From NCBI GenBank assembly GCA_040753915.1, contig JBFMDN010000058.1, positions 1-37,647 on the forward strand: a stretch of 37,647 bases of DNA, written 5' to 3'. The notes under the pieces are model-generated. The model did no database searches and was not told the origin of the DNA. It was given only the letters and a program-made list of their open reading frames with translations. A program made the translations under genes and the position numbers. The stretch is from JBFMDN01 sp040753915 (GTDB lineage Bacteria > Desulfobacterota > Desulfomonilia > Desulfomonilales > Desulfomonilaceae). Shown piece after piece: positions 16,711-24,720 of this stretch (position 1 is its first letter; the number at the start of each line of letters is the position of its first letter).

Positions 16711-17020
16711 GGGTCAGACGCACGTCTTAGCAAAAACCATTACAGAGATCAGATCAGATCAGCGTGTTCCTGCGGTCTCAGCTGTTGGGCTGGGCTGCGC
16801 CGATTCTGAGCAGACATTCATGACGTCTTGCAAGCGCTTCCCCGCTCGAAGAATCAGGAGAATCGTCCAAGTAGGGGGGCCGGGGAAGGAGGCGGGCAGC
16901 CAGAGTCCTCCGACACATCTTCAACCGTTGTAGAGTGTTCGATTTGAGTGTATTCTCTTGCTCAGGCACTGAACGGCTCGAACAGGATCTCATGGAAGCG
17001 TGTCTTAACGTAGAGGAGAT
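16711..17020. other. Spacer between repeat copy A and the DUF4160 gene
   Basis: About 310 bases with no convincing gene. It opens with GGGGTCAG, the start of the short dispersed repeat seen elsewhere, and contains AGATC three times in tandem (16746-16760). A GAGGAG box at its end serves the DUF4160 gene. Confidence 0.4.
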
Positions 17021-17257
17021 ATGAGTCCAAAGGTTGGTGAGGTTGATGGCATAGAGATCAGTATCAAGAGTTCCGAACACGGCAATCCCCATGTCCACGG
17101 ATGGTATCAGGGCGAGAAGGTGAAGATCTTTATTGAAACCCTCGGGATCGAGAGCGGGGGACTTCCACCGAAGCAGATGAAAAAACTGCTGAAATGGATA
17201 CAAGCCCACGAAAAAAGCTTACTGAAACTGTGGTACGAGATCACCAACTCGCCATGA
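17021..17257 (+). CDS. DUF4160 family protein
   Basis: A 78-residue protein of the DUF4160 family, recognised from GIEISIKSSEHGNPHVHGWY, an IETLGIESGGLPP segment, and a C-terminal helix with IQAHEKSLLKLW. Such proteins are often encoded next to DUF2442 proteins, as here, and the pair behaves like a small toxin-antitoxin-type or mobile cassette, but no biochemical role is established. The ATG follows a GAGGAG box. The pair is flanked by the two copies of a 1 kb direct repeat, which suggests it arrived or was retained with a local rearrangement. Confidence 0.8.
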   Translation: MSPKVGEVDGIEISIKSSEHGNPHVHGWYQGEKVKIFIETLGIESGGLPPKQMKKLLKWIQAHEKSLLKLWYEITNSP

Positions 17258-17283
17258 ACCACCTCGAATTGATGGAGTCGACT

Positions 17284-17544
17284 ATGAGAGAGATAGTCCA
17301 GGTTATACCTAGAGACGATTACCGATTGGAGCTTACGTTTGATGACGGTGAAATAGCTGTCATCGATGTGAAGCCTCTCATGAAGAGGAGTGTGTTCCAG
17401 CCTCTCGAAGATGAGTCATTCTTTCGCCAGGTCGCGATAGACCACAAGTTCGGGGGTGTCCAATGGCCCAACGGCGCTGATGTTTGCATAGATTGGATCG
17501 AGGCAGAAATAGCACGACAGAAATCGAGGGTTCGGTATGCATAG
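17284..17544 (+). CDS. DUF2442 family protein
   Basis: An 86-residue protein of the DUF2442 family: DDYRLELTFDDGEIAVIDVKP near the start, a FFRQVAIDH segment, and the VQWPNGADVCIDWI signature at the end. It is the usual partner of DUF4160. The frame is open further upstream, with an ATG at 17254 that overlaps the DUF4160 stop (ATGA). I prefer 17284 because a GGAG box is six bases away and because family members begin near this point. Its function is unknown; an antitoxin or DNA-binding role is often proposed. Confidence 0.78.
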   Translation: MREIVQVIPRDDYRLELTFDDGEIAVIDVKPLMKRSVFQPLEDESFFRQVAIDHKFGGVQWPNGADVCIDWIEAEIARQKSRVRYA

Positions 17545-17555
17545 CGCCTCCTGGT

Positions 17556-18575
17556 AGCCCGGTTGAGAAGCACACGACCGCAAAGACCTTTCCCTCGCTT
17601 GGGGTCGAGGTGCCAACCGTGGATGTCAGGAAGAGCAATAAGGAGCCAAAAAAAATAACGAAGCAACTCTCCATGAGCAGGGTGGGCTGCACCAAGGCAA
17701 TTGTTGAGGTAAACACAAAGACTGCACCTGTCCCGCCAAGTAATTTGTCGTCGGAAGTAGAAGCTCGAACTACCCAATAGGCTGCAAAACTGACGAGAAC
17801 AATGCTTGCGCATCCAAATATGAGAAGCAACGCCTGCAGCGGGGCAGATTCCCACACGCAATAGGCTGATGCTACAAGGTAACCAAAGAGCAAATGAAAC
17901 CCGGTAGCAGGGTTGCGACCGTCAAAACTCCAGTTACCACCTTCAGCAAAGTTCTTTGCAGCCATAAGTTAGTAAAAGGCATCATCAGGTACATGGGCCA
18001 CTATGACTTCTTGACTATGGCCTGCCATCATGAGGACCCTCACCAGCCCAAGCGTGGCAATCCAGATTGCGGCGAGTCTGGGGCCGTTCACGTATCTTTT
18101 GAAGGAAATCCTAGCCATTCGCGCCCTCTGAGAGCTGCCTCTTCGATTTGTGGAGTATTGCGTCCATGCAACGGGCTGCGGGATTGAGCCTGCTCCGCAG
18201 ACGAAGCAATCCGCATCCCTCAATTTTCGGTCCTCAGGGAGTCTGCTTCCTCTCGCCCCCCTGTCCATTTCCTGACGGGATCGGTTCCCCCCGAAGCATC
18301 GCGCCCCCATCTGTCAGATGAGGTCATTCGAACGAGTTTTTTTCGTGGCCGGGCGTCTGCGCGCGGGCCGCACTCTTTTCAGAGGCTGCTATGAGGTTTT
18401 CCGCTGGGATCGACGGAGGCCATGGTTGAGGAAACCATCCTTGTGGTGTTCTGCTGGTTCTAAACTGTTGCAGCGTTTCCAAGAAGGATGCTATCTGAAG
18501 AAGGTCCATCTCCCGGAGGTCGCTTTCGGCTGTCCTGGGCTCAATTGAGGAGAAGATGAGACGATTGGGAAAATG
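17556..18575. repeat. Direct repeat of ~1 kb, copy B
   Basis: This is the second copy of the segment at 15690-16710. Its right end runs straight into the thi4 leader, so it probably represents the original upstream region of thi4. Its left end cuts the glycosyltransferase frame. Confidence 0.9.
17557..18118 (-). pseudogene. Truncated, interrupted copy of the glycosyltransferase gene
   Basis: This is a 5' fragment (about 187 codons) of the membrane protein gene at 14681-16252. It keeps the ATG (18118) and upstream box. A TAT-to-TAA change at 17969-17971 stops the frame at DDAFY, only about 50 codons in, and the 3' end is lost at the repeat border. The flanking residues differ slightly from the intact copy (FAEGGNWSFDG versus FATGWYWSFDG). 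A product is unlikely. Confidence 0.88.
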
Positions 18576-18595
18576 TTTACTAAGAGGAGGAAGAA

Positions 18596-19369
18596 ATGAA
18601 GTTGGACGAGATCAAGATTTCACAGGCGATTATCAAACGATATTGCGATAAGCTCACCCGGTGCCTTGAATCCGACGTTGCGATTGTCGGCGGAGGACCT
18701 TCCGGTCTCGCTGCTGCGTATTACCTTGCCAAGGCCAGGAAAAACGTCATCCTCCTCGAACGCAAGCTCTCAATAGGTGGTGGCATGTGGGGCGGAGGAA
18801 TCATGTTCAACGAAATTGTAGTTCAGGAAGAAGGGAAGGAAATCCTGGACGAATTCGGTGTGTCTTCCGAGCTGTTCGAGGCTGGGTATTATTGTGCGGA
18901 TTCAATTGAGGCGGTTTCCACCTTGTGCTCCAAGGCGGTCAAGGCTGGGGCGCAGGTGTTTAATCTCATGAGCGCGGAAGACGTGATGCTCATAGGCGGT
19001 CGAGTGACCGGCCTGGTGATCAACTGGACCGCTGTGGAAATGGGTGGTCTCCATGTGGACCCCATAACCATTCGCAGCAAGTTTGTCGTGGACGCGACTG
19101 GACATGCTGCGGAGATAGCGGGTATTATTCAGCGGAAAAGCGGTATGAGCCTCCTCACTCCGTCGGGCAAGATCATGGGAGAAGGGTCCATGGACGCGGA
19201 TGCGGGTGAGCGCACCATCGTCGAAAATACCAAAGAGTTCTTTCCTGGCGTGTACGCGTGCGGCATGTGTTGTAACGCCATATTCGGAGGGCCGAGAATG
19301 GGACCGATATTCGGGGGAATGCTCATGAGCGGCCGTAAGGTGGCTCAGATTCTCTCGGACCTCCTCTGA
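18596..19369 (+). CDS. thi4: Thi4-type thiazole synthase, sulfide-dependent (His type)
   Basis: This enzyme makes the ADP-thiazole precursor of thiamine from NAD, glycine and sulfide using iron. The 257-residue protein has the dinucleotide-binding VGGGPSG at 31-37, ERKLSIGGGMWGGG near 55-68, and a C-terminal GGPRMGPIFGGMLMSG motif. Where the yeast protein carries its sacrificial Cys205, this one has H153 (LHVDP). This matches the archaeal catalytic enzymes that take free sulfide, and fits an anaerobic sulfide producer. A strong GAGGAGGAAG box precedes the ATG. The upstream 460 bases are the duplicated segment; I see no TPP riboswitch core in it. It is followed two bases later by thiE. Confidence 0.92.
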   Translation: MKLDEIKISQAIIKRYCDKLTRCLESDVAIVGGGPSGLAAAYYLAKARKNVILLERKLSIGGGMWGGGIMFNEIVVQEEGKEILDEFGVSSELFEAGYYCADSIEAVSTLCSKAVKAGAQVFNLMSAEDVMLIGGRVTGLVINWTAVEMGGLHVDPITIRSKFVVDATGHAAEIAGIIQRKSGMSLLTPSGKIMGEGSMDADAGERTIVENTKEFFPGVYACGMCCNAIFGGPRMGPIFGGMLMSGRKVAQILSDLL

Positions 19370-19377
19370 CGGTGATC

Positions 19378-20025
19378 ATGAAACAGCGTGCCATACGATC
19401 ATGTAGAGTGCATCTGGTCACCGACAGACGGCTGGCCCGCGGACGCACCACGCGCGAAATTGTCGAAGCCGCGGTTGCAGCGGGGGTGAGCGTGGTGCAG
19501 CTCCGCGAAAAGGAGCTGCAGACCAGAGCTTTTTATGAGGAGGGGATGCGTATCCGGGACTTTCTCAAACATGCGGGAGTGACATTCATCGTCAACGATC
19601 GCGTTGACTTGGCGCAGGCACTTGACGCGGACGGCGTGCATCTCGGGCCGGACGATATGCCGGTTGCCGTTGCTCGGCGAATCCTGGGACCGGACAGGAT
19701 CATCGGGCTTTCCATCAAGACTCTCGATGACCTGAGGAGTCCCGACTGTTCGTACGCGGATTACCTCGGTGTGGGACCCATCTTTTCGACCACTACCAAG
19801 CTCGATACCGCCCCTCCCTGGGGACTGGAAGGTCTTCGGCGGGCCCGAGAGGCTACGACACTTCCCATAGTCGCTATTGGGTCTATCACGCCGGAAAACG
19901 CACAGGCAGTCATCGAGGCAGGTGCCGACGCCGTTGCCGTGGTGTCAGCCGTGGTTGGAGCAATCGATCCGGGGCAAGCAGCCGCAGCGTTGGTCCGAGC
20001 AGTGGGGTCAGGCTCTGCTTCTTGA
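19378..20025 (+). CDS. thiE: Thiamine-phosphate synthase
   Basis: ThiE joins the pyrimidine pyrophosphate and thiazole phosphate to give thiamine phosphate. The ~215-residue TIM barrel shows VHLVTDRRL, VSVVQLREKEL, FIVNDRVDLAQALDADGVHLGP, DYLGVGPIFSTTTK, IVAIGSITPENA and the closing GADAVAVVSAV phosphate-binding loop, all typical. The start could be a GTG at 19372 or the ATG at 19378; I prefer the ATG. It is co-transcribed with thi4. The last codons overlap a short dispersed repeat (20003-20029), which probably replaced the native C-terminal end. Confidence 0.93.
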   Translation: MKQRAIRSCRVHLVTDRRLARGRTTREIVEAAVAAGVSVVQLREKELQTRAFYEEGMRIRDFLKHAGVTFIVNDRVDLAQALDADGVHLGPDDMPVAVARRILGPDRIIGLSIKTLDDLRSPDCSYADYLGVGPIFSTTTKLDTAPPWGLEGLRRAREATTLPIVAIGSITPENAQAVIEAGADAVAVVSAVVGAIDPGQAAAALVRAVGSGSAS

Positions 20026-20029
20026 TGTT
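20003..20029 (+). repeat. Short dispersed repeat overlapping the thiE stop
   Basis: The 27 bases start TGGGGTCAGG and end CTTGATGTT. They match 21 of 27 positions at 30262-30288, and every difference is a transition. In both places the element sits at the very end of a gene. Confidence 0.45.
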
Positions 20030-20099
20030 TACTCTTCCGACGAGCTGTGCTGCTCACCGAGGCTTGATGAATCCTGGCAATGGCTGTTGCTGGTTCGGA

Positions 20100-20846
20100 T
20101 CAGCCGCGGTTGAATGTGCAACGACTAACAAGAAATTCGTGTAGTTCCTGAAACATGGGGCGGCACCTCTGGGCCACGAGTTCCGGATTTATGGACAATA
20201 GCATTGCAGGCGTGTGCATACTCTTGGAATATGGGGACCGACCCGTATTGTGCGTGCCTTGCACCGTTGATTCTATGATCGTGTCGGAGAGTTTTTCCGA
20301 GCACGCGTCTCGCTCAGCGTCATAATTGCCAAACGTTTCCGGGTTGTCAAATGGGACATTCCCGACGGTACTCAGCCAATGCCGCATGCCTTGCTGTCTT
20401 TGCCCGCGAAAGTCGGGATGCTCTCCAAAAGAATGATCCCAGTCGGCTATGAGCCACGCCTCTAACTCCGGGGCGGCAAATCCGACAAATCGTTCGATTT
20501 GCCTTTCCCCAAGCGCAGCTTCCACGGCTTTAAGCAGCCTCTGGCGAGACGGGGCTGCGTCACGGCAATCTAGATCGTCCAGCACCAGAATGATGTCGCA
20601 TGGCTCGTCGTACCGCAGCGACAGCACAAGACGCTCCCTTACCTCTTTGACCAAGCTCGAGCCTGTTCTTCCATGGGCAGAGCGTGCCCGATTCGCTTTC
20701 GGGGCAGGTGGCCGCCTCACCGGCGTCTTGCGTACAAATCTGCAATTCCCGTACCATTTTCGAAAGAAATTCACGAGGCCGCCGACGCGCCCCTGGGAAG
20801 TTCCGATTTCTGATTGCCCTCCTCCCGCGAAGAGCCATATCACCAT
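20100..20846 (-). CDS. DUF4276 family protein, putative TOPRIM-like partner of an AAA ATPase
   Basis: A protein of about 248 residues with DUF4276 features: an N-terminal WLFAGGGQSE, a central DIILVLDDLDCRD acidic motif, and FVGFAAPELEAWLIADWD. DUF4276 proteins are predicted to have a TOPRIM-like nuclease fold and are commonly encoded beside AAA-family ATPases, as here. The ATG at 20846 has a GGAGGG box and overlaps the ATPase stop by a few bases, so the two are translated together. I infer a two-gene defence-like module. I cannot show that all metal ligands are intact. Confidence 0.7.
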   Translation of the reverse strand: MVIWLFAGGGQSEIGTSQGRVGGLVNFFRKWYGNCRFVRKTPVRRPPAPKANRARSAHGRTGSSLVKEVRERLVLSLRYDEPCDIILVLDDLDCRDAAPSRQRLLKAVEAALGERQIERFVGFAAPELEAWLIADWDHSFGEHPDFRGQRQQGMRHWLSTVGNVPFDNPETFGNYDAERDACSEKLSDTIIESTVQGTHNTGRSPYSKSMHTPAMLLSINPELVAQRCRPMFQELHEFLVSRCTFNRG

Positions 20847-22132
20847 GGCCACCCTCCAACCAAGGGGTCTCCTACACGGTACAAATCACCAAGTTGCCAG
20901 CCTTCCTGAAGCTTGCTCTCCAGTCGATCTCGGGACAAAGACTCTGTCGTGAAGTGGTTCCCGTCTCGTGTGGAGAAACAGATGACATTCTCCAAGAAAT
21001 CAGTGAAATGATCGAGAAGGTCAGGACTGTGCGTCGAAATGATGACCTGTGTCCTTTGAGATGCTGCTTTTATCCAATCCACCAGTGCCGGCAACCATGA
21101 AGGGTGAATCCCCATTTCCGGTTCATCTATTACAAGCAAGGTTGGCAGCCTTGGGGACAGGAGAATGGTGGCCCAGCAAAGCATCCGCACCGTGCCGTCG
21201 GACATTTCGCTCAAATAAAATGGGGCACTCATGTCCTCGCAATACCATTCGACCGCCAATCCCATGAGTCCGGTCCGGACAACTCGCACTTTTCTGGTCC
21301 GGGGCAGAATGGACTTCATCGCAATGTTGAGCCTTTCTTCAAATTCGAAGTCGCCTTGAATAAGATTTTCCATCACGAGTGCCAGATTGTTTCCCGAGCT
21401 GGACAGATAAATGTCGGGAGGACCTATTTTCGGCTCGGCGGTTCTGATGTCTTCAAAATTCATGTCGTTGGAGTTATAAAAATGCCACTTCTTTATATAA
21501 TCAATTAGTTGCCTTCGGACGGAATAGACAGGTGTCATGTCGGGCGGATGCGGAAACCTTTCGAGGAGCTCATGCAGTATTACAAGACCCAACATGTCTG
21601 TTGGAACATCATCGAGTCGCTCATAATGCGATTTGTGTTTTTCGGGGCCATCATAGATCGAGACCACGCCCCGTCCGATCTCCTGGTCGTGAAATCTGTA
21701 GTAAAAGTATGGATCGGTACGCGGCTTAGTTGACGTGCTGGACAGGGCCTCGAAGTACATAGTGACCGGCGATTCGGCACTGAAAGCATAAAGGCCCAAT
21801 TCCAGCCGCAAACTTGCCCATCGATCTCGCAATTCTGGAGGTGGCACGAACTCGTATGCGATGTCAATCTTGCTCGGGAATGCAACGCCGCGATCCAACA
21901 TTCTCGCGCCTCCAAGGATCCGAGTCTCATAAGCGAGTTGTGCACCCGTGACACTGTCGTCCGCCGACCTGACAATGGAGGACTTCAAGAATTGTAGGAG
22001 TCGAATAGCATTGGTTTTCCCTGAGCCGTTTGGCCCGATTAGAACATTGAGTGATTGGAACTTCTGTCTGCTCTCGAGCAAGATATTCTTGTAGCGGGTC
22101 GTCGCCATGGAGATAAGACCCAATGTGGCCAT
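20840..22132 (-). CDS. AAA ATPase (AAA_21/OLD-like, ABC-type ATPase fold)
   Basis: A 430-residue ATPase with an N-terminal Walker A (LNVLIGPNGSGKTNAIRLLQ), a signature-like YLSEMSDGTVRML, a Walker B (LLVIDEPEMGIHPSW), and an H-loop (VIISTHSPDLLDHF) near the C-terminus. This arrangement is that of AAA_21/AAA_15 proteins related to OLD and RecF. There is no fused nuclease; the partner downstream supplies a putative TOPRIM-like domain. An ATG with a GAGAGG box fixes the start. The pair resembles in layout the PARIS system (ATPase plus TOPRIM protein) but belongs to a different partner family, so the function is inferred. Confidence 0.82.
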   Translation of the reverse strand: MATLGLISMATTRYKNILLESRQKFQSLNVLIGPNGSGKTNAIRLLQFLKSSIVRSADDSVTGAQLAYETRILGGARMLDRGVAFPSKIDIAYEFVPPPELRDRWASLRLELGLYAFSAESPVTMYFEALSSTSTKPRTDPYFYYRFHDQEIGRGVVSIYDGPEKHKSHYERLDDVPTDMLGLVILHELLERFPHPPDMTPVYSVRRQLIDYIKKWHFYNSNDMNFEDIRTAEPKIGPPDIYLSSSGNNLALVMENLIQGDFEFEERLNIAMKSILPRTRKVRVVRTGLMGLAVEWYCEDMSAPFYLSEMSDGTVRMLCWATILLSPRLPTLLVIDEPEMGIHPSWLPALVDWIKAASQRTQVIISTHSPDLLDHFTDFLENVICFSTRDGNHFTTESLSRDRLESKLQEGWQLGDLYRVGDPLVGGWPW

Positions 22133-22477
22133 GAATTCACCTCTCTCGTAGCGGAAAGTTGCACTCTGCCTCGCCGCGACCCGTTTGTGTGGGATCCACG
22201 TGACAACCCGATGAGGTTAGTCGTAATGGCTGGAGTGAGTCAAGCGATATTCTGCCTGCTTTCCTGAGGGGCACACACGGTCTATCGCAAACCTTTTCTC
22301 ACTCCCATCCGAGAGGATTTGCACTCGCCAGGAAGGCATCGGGGGATCCTTGTACGGGAGACCACTTCCTCGCCTTTCCGCAATCCAAAGCCTCGGCAGG
22401 GAGGGTGGTTTCGCTCTGAGAATCTCTCTTTGCTCTCGGCTAATCGAAACGGCTGGCCGCACTTACCAGATCATGCT
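22133..22477. other. Intergenic region between the ATPase and the PepSY-like gene
   Basis: About 345 bases. A minus-strand frame (22217-22462) encodes 81 residues, but it lacks a ribosome box and I recognise nothing in it. No other feature is seen. Confidence 0.4.
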
Positions 22478-22786
22478 TCAAAAGGTGCGCGATCTGTTGG
22501 TCTTGACAAAAATCAGGGTTCCGAGCACGGTCTGAATCAGAATCCCGGCACCCAACAAGATTCGATATGTCGTGCCGGCCGGCCCTCCCCCGTGATGGAG
22601 TGTCATGGCAGTGGTACTCACCGTGGTCCAGAAATCACGGGTGTCGGACGTGCCGTGCTCATGGGTGTGGGGAACGATCAAATGCCCAAGAGTCAGGAAG
22701 AGCCCCGTTCCGGTTTGAACGATAATGAAAAGGGCCAGAATAATGCCCAAGTGACGGTGCCATCGCCTCAAGATCCTCTCTTTCAT
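22478..22786 (-). CDS. Small PepSY-TM-like membrane protein
   Basis: A 102-residue inner-membrane protein with two hydrophobic segments. The N-terminus (RRWHRHLGIILALFIIVQTGTGLFL) resembles the first helix of PepSY-associated TM proteins, and the outer loop is His-rich (HLIVPHTHEHG, LHHGG). Such proteins are often near metal-handling genes, and the histidines could bind copper or haem; this is inference. A GTGGAGG box precedes the ATG. It opens the metal-handling island on its left side. Confidence 0.6.
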   Translation of the reverse strand: MKERILRRWHRHLGIILALFIIVQTGTGLFLTLGHLIVPHTHEHGTSDTRDFWTTVSTTAMTLHHGGGPAGTTYRILLGAGILIQTVLGTLIFVKTNRSRTF

Positions 22787-23117
22787 AGTGCCTCCACCTG
22801 AAACCGACGGACCAACAATCGAGTACCAGATCGATCTGCGAAATCGAAGACCAATGCGGACAATAGCGGCCTAGGAAGCCGGACCGATCACTACTGGAAG
22901 CGGTGAGTCAACAACGAACAACACACCTTCCGCTGCTCACGCCTGTTACATCTCGTGCGTGAAGAAATCCACCGCCGCACGTACTTACCTGCGTCCCGAG
23001 CCGCAGCGATTCGTCGGACCATGTAGCATCCCGCGTCCGGGTCCCTATTTTGGTGAGCAAGCTCTCCGTTCCGCGCTACGGCTCACAAGTTCATCCCGTC
23101 ACCGCTTTCGCGGCTCC
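22787..23117. other. Intergenic region without recognisable genes
   Basis: About 330 bases between two minus-strand genes. I see no gene or strong hairpin. A six-base inverted repeat, GTGAGC/GCTCAC, spans 23053-23086 with a long loop and is probably chance. Confidence 0.4.
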
Positions 23118-23384
23118 CTAAGACAGTAAGTCTCTCTTGATTCTGTCGAATTCTTCTTTGCTGATTTCCCCCTTCGCGTAGCGCTTCTTGAGGATATCCA
23201 GGGCGGATTCGGCCGGCGGAAGAGCCGATGTGCCAGAGCCGCCTGAATTGCGAGTTGAATACCCCTTTCCTCGCAACAGGAGCAGGAGCACGATCAGCAC
23301 GATGATGAGAACCGGCCAGATCCACATGCCAAGTCCAGGCAGCCACCAATCGTACATCCAGGTATCACGCATCCACGGTCCCAT
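23118..23384 (-). CDS. SHOCT-domain small membrane protein
   Basis: An 88-residue protein: a Trp- and Met-rich N-terminus (MGPWMRDTWMYDWWLPG), one membrane helix of about 25 residues, a short Gly/Ser linker, and a C-terminal SHOCT domain (ALDILKKRYAKGEISKEEFD). SHOCT is a short oligomerisation helix pair. Proteins of this layout are frequent next to copper or silver resistance genes, and the Met and Trp residues outside the membrane could bind Cu(I); this is inferred. A GAGG box is seven bases upstream of the ATG. Confidence 0.75.
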   Translation of the reverse strand: MGPWMRDTWMYDWWLPGLGMWIWPVLIIVLIVLLLLLRGKGYSTRNSGGSGTSALPPAESALDILKKRYAKGEISKEEFDRIKRDLLS

Positions 23385-23459
23385 TTCATTGCCTCATCGC
23401 AGCGCATTCATGACGAGTCCGCAGTTGTTAGGTCTCTTCAGTCCATACAAGTCGGAGTC

Positions 23460-23984
23460 CTACTTGCCCCCCTCTTCGGTCATCTTCTTGGCGCCTTCCA
23501 TGACATGCTTGTGCCCTTCCTTCACGGATTTTTCCGCTTCTGGAGACTCCTTTTTCTCTTTCATCATCATCATGCCCTTCTGCATCATCTTACAGCCCTG
23601 CATCATCTTCTTGCAATGTTCCATCATTGGGCCCATTTTCTTCATCATACCCTCGTCCTTGCCCATCGTTTCCTGTGCCTGCATCATCGATTTCTCTGCT
23701 TCCGTCATCAGCGTTTCCGCGTCAGTCATCATTTGCTGGGCTTTGATAGAGTCTTTTCCCTCCTTCAGCATCTGGTGAGCTTCCTGCATCATCTTGGCCG
23801 CATCCATCATCTTCTTCGATGCGTCCATCATCATCATTTTCGGTAGCGCCGTCGCTTGTTCGGTTGGTCCTGGCGTCCCGGGCTGTGCCTGGGCCTGTAC
23901 AAATGCAGCAGCAATGACGAGTGCAACACAGAAGGTCACGGCTCCCAGAGCGCTTCCGATCGCATGGTGCCGACGAGTTTTCAT
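23460..23984 (-). CDS. Methionine-rich secreted protein, putative copper/silver-binding
   Basis: A 174-residue protein with a clear signal peptide (MKTRRHHAIGSALG, then a hydrophobic stretch ending VQAQA). The rest is a charged helical chain with about 30 methionines, most in MM or MMMM clusters, plus HCKKMMQGCKMM containing two cysteines and a few histidines. Clusters of Met with His and Cys are typical of periplasmic Cu(I)/Ag(I) binders such as PcoE and SilE in idea, though I see no sequence homology. A GGGAGGGA box fixes the start at 23984. It is divergent from the Cys-rich gene and the efflux pump and likely shares regulation with them through the intergenic region. Confidence 0.72.
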   Translation of the reverse strand: MKTRRHHAIGSALGAVTFCVALVIAAAFVQAQAQPGTPGPTEQATALPKMMMMDASKKMMDAAKMMQEAHQMLKEGKDSIKAQQMMTDAETLMTEAEKSMMQAQETMGKDEGMMKKMGPMMEHCKKMMQGCKMMQKGMMMMKEKKESPEAEKSVKEGHKHVMEGAKKMTEEGGK

Positions 23985-24187
23985 AATAGTTCCCTCCCCC
24001 ATCAATTTTTCCGTACAAGACACCCCGCGATTCTTTTCGTTCCTCCCGGTCACTTCTCTTGGCTCTTGCTGGCATCTGCCAGGCCGTAACGTGTCCGACG
24101 ATTGAAAACAAGGGCTATTTCCGCCAACAACCGGGCGAACAGGACAATCGGATCGAGGCGCCGGCTGATTCTAGCCTGAGGAAGCAT

Positions 24188-24199
24188 TTGAGATCTCAA
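24188..24199. promoter_or_regulatory. Palindromic operator-like site 1
   Basis: TTGAGATCTCAA is a perfect 12-base palindrome in the divergent region between the Met-rich and Cys-rich genes. A second site with the same TTGA-N4-TCAA layout is at 24267-24278. A metal-responsive regulator could bind here; this is inferred. Confidence 0.35.
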
Positions 24200-24264
24200 G
24201 CGGATCTTCCGTTCTGTCGCACCCTGGCCTCTTTCTTGAGTCATTCCATAAACATTGGGCACGC

Positions 24265-24280
24265 GCTTGACTTCTCAAGC
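24265..24280. promoter_or_regulatory. Palindromic operator-like site 2
   Basis: GCTTGACTTCTCAAGC has six-base arms around a four-base centre. It contains TTGACT, which could be a -35 box for the plus-strand genes, although no good -10 lies 16-18 bases downstream. Confidence 0.35.
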
Positions 24281-24315
24281 AGAGAAACCCATCGTGATAC
24301 TTGGGAGAGTGAGCA

Positions 24316-24720
24316 ATGAACCGCCCGTGGGCAATAATAGTTGTTTTGGTTTTCTGCGCCAGCAGCGTTTGGGGAATGTCCGGCGTGTGTTGTTGCTCGA
24401 CGGACGCTCACGAGACGGCGAGTGACTGCGACGAGAATCCCGCAATCTTTCGGCATCATTCTTCGTGCGATCACGGGGGACTGTGTAAGCAAGATCCCCT
24501 TGATGGGTGTCTGTCTCTCCGATGCCTTGAAGGCCTGAGCTCGGTTGCTCTTCCCGAATTGTCGAGCGTGTTTCCGCGGCTTCAAGCCCTGGCTTTAGCC
24601 ACGTTGGTGATCGACTCCCAGGATTCGGCCAAGACAAGTCGGTCCGATGGCGGCTCGTCTTTTTGCCACTCGGAGGAGCCCGTCCCGCTTCTCTTACGGA
24701 CTTGTTCCTTTCTTTCTTGA
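24316..24720 (+). CDS. Cysteine-rich secreted protein upstream of the efflux pump
   Basis: A 134-residue protein that begins with a signal-peptide-like segment (MNRPWAIIVVLVFCASSVWG), which is followed directly by a CCC triplet. The mature part has about ten cysteines and a His-rich stretch (FRHHSSCDHGGLC). No family is recognised. Position just before cusB/cusA, the cysteines and the histidines suggest a periplasmic metal sensor or scavenger. A GGGAGAG box precedes the ATG. The 160 bases between it and cusB hold nothing notable. Confidence 0.6.
   Translation: MNRPWAIIVVLVFCASSVWGMSGVCCCSTDAHETASDCDENPAIFRHHSSCDHGGLCKQDPLDGCLSLRCLEGLSSVALPELSSVFPRLQALALATLVIDSQDSAKTSRSDGGSSFCHSEEPVPLLLRTCSFLS

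Noticed and set aside
18121..18595. Possible TPP riboswitch upstream of thi4
   Set aside because: I looked for the conserved CTGAGA and ACCTGATC cores on the plus strand and did not find them.
22217..22462. 81-codon minus-strand frame between the ATPase and the PepSY-like gene
   Set aside because: It starts at a GTG without a ribosome box and has no recognisable homology; I kept the region as intergenic.
24267..24300. Sigma-70 promoter TTGACT ... TGATAC upstream of the Cys-rich gene
   Set aside because: The gap between the boxes is 22 bases, too long for a normal promoter.
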